A DNA stretch of 64,000 nucleotides, from assembly GCA_015680685.1 (NCBI GenBank), contig MNCI01013643.1, positions 163,029-227,028 on the forward strand, given 5' to 3'. The notes below the pieces were generated by a model, which worked only from the letters and a program-made list of their open reading frames with translations, was not told where the DNA came from and did no database searches. A program made the translations under genes and the position numbers. Below, in pieces: positions 45,930-56,229 of this stretch (position 1 is the stretch's first letter; each line of letters starts with the position of its first letter). The DNA is from Gnetum montanum (lineage: Eukaryota > Streptophyta > Gnetopsida > Gnetales > Gnetaceae).

Positions 45930-45948
45930 TAGCACTATTGCCAGGAAC
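45930..45948 (+). promoter_or_regulatory. Primer binding site of element C (decayed tRNA-Asp type)
   Basis: TAGCACTATTGCCAGGAAC follows the LTR at the same spacing as in A and B. Confidence 0.72.
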
Positions 45949-46079
45949 TTTGTTTGTTGAAATATGCACTATCTAGGATTAGTAAACATTATTAATATCA
46001 TTGGACAAAATTGAGGTCAACATCACTCTTGAATGACATCCAATTACAAAAACACATTGATTATTTTATTTGTTGCAAA

Positions 46080-48480
46080 ATGTCTTCTTCTCATAGGCAT
46101 GAAGATGATAAAACCACCAATTCCATAGGAGTGCAAAGTGATATATACTCATCTAGATGAGTAGACTTCACCTTCATCCTACATCAGGATGAACAACTAT
46201 GATGATGTGATATGGAGGGCAACATCGTATTGCCCCATGATCAATTTGTGCCAAGGATGTTGTTTCAAATCGTTATGAAGTTAGGCATCTCAGATCTTCA
46301 TAGGAATACGTTGTAAATGATCATGAAATTTAGGACTACCATCCCACTGAGACACAACACAAGCAAGATCAACATTAGGAGAAGCACCACAATATTACAA
46401 AATGAAAACACTTCACTAACCCTTTGTTCATGCTAAACTAAGATGATAATGTGGATCCTCCCCTTGAGGATTCCCAACATTAAGATTCTTCATCCTTTAT
46501 TATTGGTGATGAGGGTGTGGCCCTAAACTTGTCTAGGTTTAGGAAAAAGTGACAGTCAAGGTAGGGACTTGGGTAAACATCATAATGGAAAAGGAGCTAA
46601 GGATGGTGATCATAATGAATGAAAAGGTGATGGTGAATACCATGGTGATGTGATGGTCTACCGTCCTCTTCATCCTTTTCATTTGATTCTAAACATACCT
46701 CTTCATCTGTTTGTTCTCATAAAAGCTGCTATCAAAATAATCATGATGAAGGTCGTCAATGAGACAACAATGACCTTCAAGGCCATCAAGAGCATAGAGG
46801 TGGTAGAAACCACTATTGGCATCATCAATGCAATGATGATGATGAACCTCTATTGGTGACTCAAAGCATGCTCAACATTGTAGAGGTAGTTAAGATTCCA
46901 ACTAGGCATGTGAAAGACAGTCATATCAAGCACTTAGACATGAATAATATCCCAAGGTCTAAGGGCATATACAACTTGGATTTGTATAACCATCTACAAG
47001 CTTTCCACGATACCTATGCCTTATAGAACATTGAAAATGATTGGCAGAAACTCAAGATTTTCCTTAGGATACTCATCAAGAAAGTTGAAAGTTGGTACCG
47101 ATTCTTGGAGCTAGAGTCCATTCATTGATAAAGTACCATGTTAGAACCATTTAATGATAAATATGAGATGTAATCCAAAGTGTCTAATCTGAGAAAGAAA
47201 ATCCAAGGTTGGAAACAAGGAACACATGAACCCTTGGATGCCACCATGGGTAGATATTATTCACTCTTACACTGATGCCCTAGTCATGGTTATTCTCAAA
47301 GGAAATAGCTTTGCCACATCATAGATGGGCTTAGAGTAGAAACTAGAAGAACTCTTAAGGTTTATGCCAAAGGGAGACTATCTGAATTAATAGCTCATCA
47401 GATCCAAAGGCTTATAGAGTATGCGGCAAAAGAAGAACGTGAGTTGCGAAAAAGGGAAAGTGTAGAAGAGTATAATACAGACCCTTCAATCAAGAAAAGG
47501 GAGGTCTGATTTTATGATGAGGAGGAGTCACCACTTGATGAAGTGCTGAATAGAAAAACCTTTCCTATTTAAAAATATATTTCTGACATTTTGATAAAGG
47601 TTGATAAATTATGGGACTCTTTAGATGAGAAATTCCAAACTACTATGAAGATTGCTGAAGAATCTAAAGAATAGAATAGTGATCATGAATGCAGGAGATG
47701 ACAAGAAGCTGAACATGCCTATGAGAGAGGTAAGGGCAAAGTTGTTATCATAGAGGAAGTTGTGGAAACCAACTTTGATGATGATCCTAGTTGTGACATC
47801 TATCAATATGAACATCCAAAGGGGTGTTGCCTTGTGCTTTCAAACTTATAAGAGTCTGGGTGTATGCATTGAATCCTTAAATAGCATGTAGGAAAGCACC
47901 TAGATGATTGCCTTATCCTCAAGGAAATCCAAGGCAGTTCCACTAGCAATAACAAGCTTATTAGCGAAGTGGAGCACCACCACAACTATATGAGCAATAC
48001 CAACAATGGCACCAACCACAATCATGGGGAGTGCCACTGTCAAGGCAATAGTACCCTTATAGGTAACCATATCCATATGGGTATTATGTTTAGCAACCTG
48101 TTTCTCCAAGAAGTTCTATAAGCCATGCCTCATTTAAGCATCACTATTACCCTCTAGAATACCCTTGAACACATTTGCCATCCACTTGGCGAGAGAACCC
48201 ATATCCATACCATCCTCTTCATTCTTTTGCATATATCCTTCCACCCTCAACCCAATTACCTCTTACTTTGTCCATACAGGGAGAAATTCCTCAATAGCTA
48301 TAACAATGAAATGTTACAAGGGTTGTACATTCACAATTAGTTTTTCCATTGAGTGGTTTGGATAATTAATCCAAGAAATGAAATTTTTTCCAATCCAATA
48401 GTCCTCCCAAATCCTCACAGCTGAATATGGTTGATTGGCTTGCATCCCTAACACCCTCATCCTCTGCATCAAACACCTTT
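46080..48480 (+). pseudogene. gag: gag of element C, broken
   Basis: It starts MSSSHRHEDDKTTNS at 46080, aligned with A and B. DFTFILHQDEQL near 46167 matches A near 580. The gag core is at about 46935-47125 (HLQAFHDTYAL, WYRFLELESIH) and the charged helix RTLKVYAKGRLSELIAHQIQ at about 47353-47410. The zinc-knuckle-like CDIYQYEHPKGCC near 47792 is the best copy in the window (a decayed Cys-x2-Cys-x3-His-x4-Cys). The tail is rich in Tyr, Gln and Pro. Confidence 0.82.
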
Positions 48481-48539
48481 AAGTGCGCTTCAAACTAAAT
48501 ACCATCTTAGATCCACACTGTGATGTTAACTCATGATAT

Positions 48540-49016
48540 TTCGAATTAGATCAAGGCTGGCAATCTTCCCACAAAAATATTTGACCTAGGAAGTCCACTC
48601 ATTTACTTACAAATCACTGGACATGAGCCATGCAAGGCTCTTCTTGATTTTGGTTCTAGTGTTAATCTCATCTTTCATGACATGTTCGAGGCTTGGAACC
48701 TACCATCTCTCAGGAAAAGCAACATTCATTTAGAATTGGTAGATCAATCAATCACTATTTCCTTAGGATTGGTCAAGGAAATTGTTACCATAGTTAGTGG
48801 GTGGTCCTATCCTATTGATTTTCTAGTGATCAAGGTTGAAAACTTCAAATATGACTTCCCCATCATTATGGAAAGAGCATGGTTAAGCATAGTTAATGCA
48901 CGCATGGGCATAAGGAACATCTCCTTGGAAATCTCCAAGGAAAATAAATTTGGAAGGCTGGAAAAAAAGTGTATTCCATGCATTATGTACAACGATAATG
49001 AGTGTAATTGTGTGTA
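48540..49016 (+). pseudogene. Aspartic protease of element C
   Basis: LLDFGSSVNLIFHDMFEAWN spans about 48642-48700; the active Asp is followed by Phe-Gly instead of Ser/Thr-Gly. LVDQSITISLGLVKEIV and IIMERAWLSIVNA follow, the latter with Gly changed to Glu compared with A. 48682-49017 is open for 111 codons. Confidence 0.85.
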
Positions 49017-49199
49017 AAATATTCGGTCCATCAAAAGTACATACATTCAAGCATGTAATAAGTGTGCATGAAAAATAGATATTTAAAGGTGTTTGTACAT
49101 AGCAACCACAAAATAAGGGGGTACCCAGTGGTTGATAGTTGACTTAGAAAGGAGCACATTATGCATAGAGCCAACTGATAACCTAACATATGCTTATGT

Positions 49200-50040
49200 T
49201 AAAAGCATGGATGAACTTGAGAAAGTTCATTACCAACTCTCTAATGATGAAGATGATGATACCTGTTGGGGATAATTGGAAATCTCTGATAACTTCAAGC
49301 AAGAGCCCTTGGAATTGAGAACTCTACCAACCATCATGGAGTATGCATTCTTAAATAATGGTAAGCTGGTCATAATCAATGCCAAACTTGCTCTTAAATA
49401 AAAAAAGTTCTTAAAGGTAGTTAACAAATGGCCAACAACCTTTGCTTGATCATATCCCAAGCTGANNNNNNNNNNNNNNNNNNNNNNNNNNNNNNNNNNN
49501 NNNNNNNNNNNNNNNNNNNNNNNNNNNNNNNNNNNNNNNNNNNNNNNNNNNNNNNNNNNNNNNNNNNNNNNNNNNGATGGTTATAGTGGCTATAACCAAA
49601 TCCAAATTGTGCTAGAAGATGAGGCCAAGACAACATCCATAAGTCCTTGAGGGACTTTTGTATATTGTAAGATGTTGTTCAGTCTGTGCAATGCCCTTGA
49701 AACATTTCAATACCTAGTCCTTAGCATCTTTCAACATCATATCAGTAATGGTGTGGAAGTCTTCATGGATGACTTCTCCACCTATGAAGCTATGTTTGAG
49801 TAGAGGCCTTGGACTTCCTTGAGCAAGTACTAAAAAGATGTGTGGAAACAAATTTGCTGTTCAATTGGAAAAAGAGTCATCTCATGGTCCAAGATGGCAT
49901 TGTGTTGGGATACCAATTTTCACAAGAAGGGATTGAGAGAGACCTGGAGAAGATAAGGGCCATCCAAGGAATTACACACCAACTAGAGATAGTTAAAGAT
50001 GTTCTATCATCACTTGGACATATTGGCTACTACTAGTGAT
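49200..50040 (+). pseudogene. Reverse transcriptase of element C (partly hidden by gap)
   Basis: WG-LEISDNFKQEPLELRTL and NNGKLVIINAKLALK precede the 110-base gap. After it come DGYSGYNQIQI-like text at 49576, LFSLCNALETF near 49680, and the intact catalytic VFMDDFSTY box (FMDD at 49762-49773). The thumb/connection part is open at 49809-50036 (LEQVLKRCVETNLLFNWKKS). Unlike A, this copy keeps both catalytic Asp residues. Confidence 0.87.
49466..49575. other. Assembly gap (110 N)
   Basis: Unknown bases inside the RT of C. Confidence 1.
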
Positions 50041-50079
50041 CCATAGAGAATTTTTCTAAGATTGCAAAGTTGTTAGTTG

Positions 50080-50570
50080 AGCTAATGAAGAAATATTCTC
50101 TGTTCATTTGGACCAAGGAATGCAAACATGCATTCCAATAGTTGAAGGAAAAACTTGTAGAAACTCCAATTCTATGAGCACCAGACTAGTCCAGACCATT
50201 TTACATAATGATAGCCACATCTAATTATTCTTTGGAAGTGGTGCTTACATAGTTGGATGATAAAAAACATCCATATTACATCCATTGTGCAAGCCAAAGC
50301 ATTGTAGGTGCATAATTGAATTACACCATCATAGACAAAGAATTAATGATAATGGTGTATGCTCTTGAAAAATTCAAGCACTACGTACTTGGTTATAAAG
50401 TATTTGTGCACACAGATCATAGTGCCATCTACTTCCTAATGAACAAGCTGCTGGTGAGCCCCCCATATCATACAGTGGCTTGTGATCTTACAGGAATTAA
50501 ATTTCACAATGGTAGATCAAAAAGGAACTAATATCATGAGTGTTGATCACCTCTCTTGATTAAGATGGGA
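50080..50570 (+). pseudogene. RNase H of element C
   Basis: RPFYIMIATSNYSLEVVLTQ near 50196, NYTIIDKELMIMVYALEKFK at 50319 and VFVHTDHSAIYFLMNK near 50401 are the Ty3/gypsy RNase H motifs; the Glu of DKELM and the Asp of TDHS are retained. A has lost this whole domain. Confidence 0.87.
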
Positions 50571-50639
50571 TGATAAAGAGGAGGACAACCCACTCTTTGA
50601 TCAATTACCAAATGAACTCCTCTTTACAAGGGCACTAAA

Positions 50640-51540
50640 TGACCAAGTGCCCATAGAAACAACATGGTACATTGACATCCTCACCTATTTTTTCATTCAA
50701 GATATGCCATAAGATCTTGACTTTAGAAAGAAGTAATAATTTCTTCATTAGGCCAAATGCTTCATCGAAATCAATGGACACCTTTAAAAGGTGTGCACCA
50801 ATGGCCTGATTCATTGGTGTGTCCCTGATGAAGATGAACTGCATGTTCTCCAGGATGCTCATGAAGGGTCTTGCAGAAGCCACTATGTAGGGAGACACAT
50901 GTCCATAAAAACCCTGATGGTAGGATACTATTGGCCTATAATCTTCAAGGATTCACACCACTTTGTCCAATCTTGTGAACACTATCAATGAGATGATACA
51001 ATGACCACTTGATTGGAAGGTCCTCAATAGTGGATTTAACTACTAGAGCCTTTCAACATATGGGGCATAGACTTCATGGGTCCTATCACAACCATGTCCA
51101 ATGGAAAGGCATATATCATTGTAGTAGTTGACTACTACATAAAATGGGTAGAATTTGCAACCATTAGTGATTGTACATCATCCATTGTTGCTAGATTTAT
51201 ACAACAAAATGTTGTAAATAGGTTTGGGATGCCATGTGCACTAATTTTTGACAATGTAACTCATTTCACAAGTGCCACTTTGAGAAAATTGATGCAATGC
51301 TTGGGAGTTGAACATAAATTAACATCCTATTACCCCCAAGCCAATATTCAAGTAGAGGTAACTAACAGGGAGATCACAAAGATCCTAACAAGGACCATAA
51401 GCAAATATAGGAAAAACTGGATCACAAAACTCAATGATACCCTATGGACCTACCACTCAACATGGAAACTTTCTATTGCCTAATCTCCCTATGAGCTAGT
51501 ATATATAAAACTTCCAATGCTCCTAATTCAATTCGAGCTC
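50640..51540 (+). pseudogene. Integrase (zinc domain and catalytic core) of element C
   Basis: Integrase inserts element DNA into chromosomes. The zinc domain reads HVLQDAHEGSCRSHYVGRHM, then CEHYQ (about 50842-50991), with the last Cys of the usual CxxCQ lost. The core is open at 51076-51483. First Asp is in GIDFMGPITT (about 51065), second Asp in LIFDNVTHF (about 51244), and Glu in IQVEVTNREI (about 51348), so the D,D,E set is intact. The SPYELVY motif ends the core after one stop. Confidence 0.88.
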
Positions 51541-51962
51541 CGTACACTTTCAATAGCCTATGATTTGAATCTTGACCTAAGTCTAGCACAAAAAGAAAGA
51601 CTGATCAACCTCAACATGCTAGATGAAAATTGATTGGTGGCCCTATCTTTGAATGAGGTGCACAAGACATTTAACAAGAAATGTCATGAACTCAAAATAT
51701 AGAAAGTGACATTTTAACCAAGAGATAAGATTATCTACTAGAACCCCACACACATACCCTAGAAGAGAAAGTTCCAAACATTGTGTGAAGTAACTTATAT
51801 AATTGATCAAACCCTTTCCTTTGAGGCCATGTTAATCTACAAGCCTGAGAACCCAAATAAAAAGCAATTGGTCAACATCCAATAAGTGAAACATTTCCTT
51901 GAACTAAGATAAGCAAGTGCAACTACCACCTCAATGGATGGACAATCACATTTAATTTTTTG
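51541..51962 (+). pseudogene. Integrase C-terminal region of element C
   Basis: LDLSLAQKERLINLNMLDEN, then FNKKCHELKI, a degraded GDK-IY and tail text aligning with A at 4690-5105. It ends with the DGQSHLIF-like text and stop at about 51962. Confidence 0.75.
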
Positions 51963-51985
51963 AATCTCCTCCTTTTAACACAGTC

Positions 51986-52252
51986 ATGGGGGAGATGGCC
52001 ATCCATGTTAATCATCCACATGGCTCCTCAGTCTTTCACTTTTTTTTTTTACATATTTTTGTCTTATACTTTGTAGATTTTTACATTTTGCTTTGCTTTT
52101 TCGTTTTATTAATTATCTCAATTTTTTGTTTTATAACATTTTTAGTATGTTTTATCTTTCTTGATTATTTTACACTTTCTTATATATTTTACTTTGCTTT
52201 GTTTGAGTGTGACTTTTCATTATTTTTTCTAATAAAAGTGCTTTATTACTGA
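51986..52252 (+). CDS. Small hydrophobic ORF after pol in element C (88 aa)
   Basis: It begins MGEMAIHVNHPHGSS and then is almost all Phe, Leu, Ile, Val and Tyr. It has the same start context and position as 5129-5281 in A. The T-rich DNA alone could explain the residues. Confidence 0.25.
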   Translation: MGEMAIHVNHPHGSSVFHFFFLHIFVLYFVDFYILLCFFVLLIISIFCFITFLVCFIFLDYFTLSYIFYFALFECDFSLFFLIKVLYY

Positions 52253-53505
52253 GGGGCATAGTGCCATTATTGCTATTTACTAATGATAGTTTGTGCTTAA
52301 TGTTGTGATTGTTAATGTCTAGTTTCTATTTTTGAATTCTAATGTCTGATGACTATGACATGGTTTATTTTTCATGGAATTGGCAATGAGTTAATGTCAT
52401 CTGCCCATCAAAAAAACTTTATGATTTTTCTTGTTTTGGGAGTTTGAGGTCTCTTCCATTAAAGAAACTTTTAATCAATTGATGACCTTGGTAGTTTCAA
52501 AATTGGGAAGGATTCAAAGGTTTGTATTGGATGTGACTTTAAGAAGACTCAATACTCTTCATACTCTCCTACTTACTTGAGTGCTTGAGTGTTTTTCATA
52601 AACCTCTTACTGTTCCATTCCAACCACTAATAGGAAGTTAAATAAATTTTTTGCATGGTGTGGTTTCTATCCAAAAATTCAAAAAAAAAACATGATGGAA
52701 ATTGAATGAACACCCCTTAGATAAATAAATGAGCTACAAGCACTAATTATGGGACTAGAAAGACATCTTACCCATTCCTAAATGTCCCCTCTAACTAAGG
52801 CCCTTTCTCTCTTACTTCCTACTTCTCTTTTCTTCTCTTTATGGAATAGTGGTTGTTTTGTGGGAGCACTCTTATATCTTGAGTGGGTAGATCAATCTTG
52901 AAGTGGTGATGTGAAGTCATTGAAAGAGGTTGGTTTTGGTCTAGACTAAGGATGGATCTTCTTAGGTCATTTTAAACACATATTTCATAAAGGACTTCTT
53001 ATGACCTCAATTTGAGATTCCATTCCACCTTCATAGTCATCCATCTATGTTGCCATAACTCACCTCACTACTAATTTCTATGTTATGTTTGATGTCTTTG
53101 TCTAATGTCTTGGAATTCTTGGATAGATTCTTTTTGGCTAGTCCTTAACTTTTCATGATCATTAATCAATTGTGGGGCCTACAAACTTCTTAGTTGGGGT
53201 TCTATAAGGGCAACAAGGGCATTTGCCTGCTATGGAGAGGATCCACTTGCATATCTCTTAGTTTGGTTAGCTAAGTCCCTTACCTTAAACATTGCTACAA
53301 TCCTATCTTTTGCATATTCCATTGTGCAAACCACTTTGTAATCCTTGAACTCTCATTCTCCATCCTCTTTCTTCATTTTTCTTAATTTCTTTAAATTTTG
53401 GAACTTCAACATCCTCTTCTTACATTTTCATCATGTTCATGGCTATTTGGGCATCTGTTTGACCCTAATTTCATTCAAAATCTCTTTGTAATTTTTAAGT
53501 TTTAA
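52253..53505 (+). other. Post-pol spacer of element C
   Basis: No coding domain. It aligns in blocks with the spacers of A and B (for example CACCCCTTAGATAAATAA near 52710 and GGAGAGGATCCACTTGCAT near 53236). Confidence 0.55.
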
Positions 53506-53509
53506 CTTA

Positions 53510-53606
53510 ATCAATAGTGGTCAACAATTGCATCGATAAGGCCCCATCAACACAGCTGATTGCGTTGACTAGGCCTTGTTGATCCAACAAAAAAACAGTA
53601 TAAATA
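53510..53606 (+). promoter_or_regulatory. LTR-like internal promoter candidate ahead of ORF2 in C
   Basis: Two 32-bp units (starting GCATCGATAAGGCCCCATCA and GCGTTGACTAGGCCTTGTTG) match the repeat units of the C LTR, with 13 identical bases CGTTGACTAGGCC. TATAAATACC at 53599-53608 is identical to the LTR TATA box. Transcription from here would start just ahead of ORF2. Confidence 0.55.
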
Positions 53607-53749
53607 CCACCAAACACTTTGATTTTTTCACATTTAGTACATAACACCCAAGGAGTTTTTGCAATTTTCATAGCCTAGAACCTTCCCGAGCTTATAACTC
53701 TCACACCATTTATTCGATCACCATGTTCTTTGATCTTGTAGTTACTAAA

Positions 53750-54043
53750 GGTAAGCTCTTAGTTATTGGGGTAGCAAACCTCAAGGTTTTGATGATAATT
53801 TTTTGAAACTTTTCCTAACTCCCCAAAAGGATTAATATGTAAAATGCTATTAAATCATTAATTTTTGAAAATTTTACCCTTCCAACAACTTCAGTAAACC
53901 AAAGATTAAATTAATAATTAAATACCTAATCAATCCAACCATAATAACACCTTAGCTAAGTATAAACCCCTTATGAGATAAGGTATCTTGATTATTTTGA
54001 GTTATATAATATTTGCTAATCTATTGATATGTTGTGATTATAG
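53750..54043 (+). other. Candidate leader intron of ORF2 in C
   Basis: Donor AAAG/GTAAGC at 53749/53750 and acceptor GTGATTATAG/ATGAC at 54043. The 294-bp interior is AT-rich like plant introns. Joining would link a short upstream ORF (ATG at 53722, MFFDLVVTK) in frame with the first codons of ORF2. B has related AT-rich sequence at the same place, with its acceptor apparently mutated (GCATATG near 20400). Confidence 0.4.
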
Positions 54044-55637
54044 ATGACACTGAAATAGAAGAGACCATAAGAGGAAGGACCATCACAACCATAGGAGAAA
54101 TGAGCTAGAGGAGGAAGAGGACAATAAGAACATGGCCAAGAACAAGCTAAAGTAATCCATGTAATGGAACCTCTTAGAGACAAGGCCAAGGTGGAAACTA
54201 TCTGATAGATTTCTAAAGAGAAAGCTACATCTAAACACTCATAGTAAGGCGAAGCACTAAGCCTTGTACCCAGACTAGAAGTCACACTCACACAGTCCTA
54301 CCTTGACATAATCAAGAACTATGAGGTCTAATGCTCAATTCTTTAAGAGCTAAACTTTGGTCCATTCCTTGAACAGGCTCTAGAAGATGTTAGAGCTTAA
54401 TTGCAAGCCTCCCCCATGTGGCCAATCATCATTTCCAGTGGGGAATGATACATGAGAGAAACATATCTCTTCTAGAACAATAGGAGAGTAGTAGCCACTG
54501 TGAAAATCAAGGATAGCCAAGTGTCTCGCTTAGTATAAGCCATTACACAGGTCATTAGGTTACCTGATGTAGGAACATAGTTGGTAGAGCTATCCACATA
54601 ATTTGATCCTAGAGCAAAGAAGAAGTGCACTTAGTAGTGTTATGGGGTTGACTGCAAGGAGTTTGCTTGCTCACACTCATGGAGTGAGTCTATTTTAAGA
54701 TAGTGTTCTACCACCTAAATCCAATGGTGAGGCTTAGCCAGGGGATAACCTTCTTTGCTCAAGCATGCACGACTCTAAGCAAAACATTTTCAACAAACCT
54801 TCCATAGTTAATCTATTTAGAGATAGAAAAATTCTTCAAGAAGAATGAACATGGAAGGAAAACACTATCCTTCCCTTGCTTAATCAAAAAATTATGCAAA
54901 AGGGTAAGGATAGTCTGCTACAAAAATGATACACATAGGCATCCTTCTAATGCTTCGTGGGCTAATATGATGAAGGATAAGATGTCTACCACATTTAGAA
55001 AAGAGAAGTAGTGAAAACCACCTCCACCACCTACCCATGAGTAACCATTAGAGGCCTACATTATAGTTTAGTGCATGTGAAAAATTTGAGAGCATCTCTT
55101 GCAATAGTAAGAGCAGTAGGTAGGAACTAGTGGTGGAGACCCATTTGTGTACAAACTAACCATGAGTCACCTTAGAGAAGTGGCTCATACAATCGGCTAG
55201 ATGGAGTGAGGTGGATCAATGCTATTTTCCCAAACAACATAGTTACTTGCAAGGTCAAACCCAAGTGCTTGAGAGGTGATCATGCCTTTCTCACAACATC
55301 ATCTATTCCTAGAAATATCTGGGAATGTTTCTTCCTTTTCAGTGCACTTAGAGGAGGGTGAGGAGGCAACTGTATTGGTTATGCACCACCAGGGGCAAGA
55401 GCTAGTTGCAGAGATCATTGCTGAGGCATTAAATGCACCTATGGCACTTGTAATAGATGTTTCTACACTTAAAAATGTGTAGACATCTGGAGGAACAATC
55501 AGCAAAAAATTGGATGTAACCCAGCATGAAGAACCACTAGACCAACTTGTGGGAATCAGGCAACTGATTCTAGATATCTTTGATTTTTTGAATACCATCA
55601 TTGCAACCCAATTAGAGTTGTTGGTAGCAAAGGGCAA
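54044..55637 (+). pseudogene. ORF2 of element C, 5' part, broken
   Basis: It is homologous to ORF2 of B and D. The N-terminal domain reads WPIIISSGE-YMRETYLF (about 54421-54475), and LPDVGT-LVELS follows near 54560-54590; B has WPILLDSGEWYLG and a matching stretch. The open parts are 55276-55482 and 55510-55637 (EEPLDQLVGIRQLILDIFDF, against VLDRLLQMGQVMTTLFDI in B), ending QLELLVAKGN exactly where E inserts. Many stops and frame changes. Function unknown. Confidence 0.68.
55633..55637 (+). repeat. Left target site duplication of element E
   Basis: GGCAA, matched by GGAAA at 63712-63716 (four of five bases). Confidence 0.75.
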
Positions 55638-56215
55638 TGAAACACCACAAAATTTAGGTTACAACATCTTGACTATAAATTTTCCTAAGTGTCGGAACAA
55701 TGATTCTTTCTACAATTTTTTCTAAGTGCTAAGACTACACTCTCAATTTCCCTAGAGCATAGTTAGCTCAATAGAGAGCATAGTCAACATAAACAACTAG
55801 TTTCAAAAATTTTTCTAAGTGTCAAGAAAACTATTGTAGATTTCTCTAAGTGCTAAGACTACGGTCGCCACTAGACTAGAGTGTAGTCAAGCGTAGTCAG
55901 AATGGAAGTCTAGTTTTTTGCAAATTTTTCTGACTACCAAGACTATGCTTTCCACTAGACTAGAGCATAGTCAACATGGAAGCTTAGTTTTGCAAAAAAT
56001 TTTAACTGTTGAGACTATGCTCTCCATTGCTCAAGAGTGTATTCAAGCATAGACAACATCAGGGCCTAGTTTTTTCTAATTGTTGAGACTATGCTTTCCA
56101 TTGCCTTAGAGTGTAGTCAAGCATAGTCAATTGGAAGCTAGATTTTGCAAAAAAATTTCTAAGTTTGGAACTACGCTCATCCCTAGTCAGGAATGTAGTC
56201 ATACCTTTCAAACAA
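55638..56215 (+). repeat. 5' LTR of element E, 3' part and primer site deleted
   Basis: It aligns in order with 61787-62455 and then stops matching; gag-like coding text begins almost at once. About 1.3 kb of LTR plus the primer site appear to be lost. Confidence 0.82.
55716..56200 (+). repeat. Hairpin-forming subrepeat array in the E 5' LTR
   Basis: Roughly 60-bp units each carry GACTATGCTCT-type and AGAGCATAGTC-type halves that pair with each other across about 10 bases. The clearest is at 55941-55972. At least five units are visible; they repeat in the 3' LTR. Confidence 0.8.
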
Positions 56216-56229
56216 CAACCTGCATCTCT

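Noticed and set aside
49421-49636. 71-codon minus-strand open frame over the RT of C
   Set aside because: Half is N gap, and the rest is antisense to clear RT text on the plus strand.
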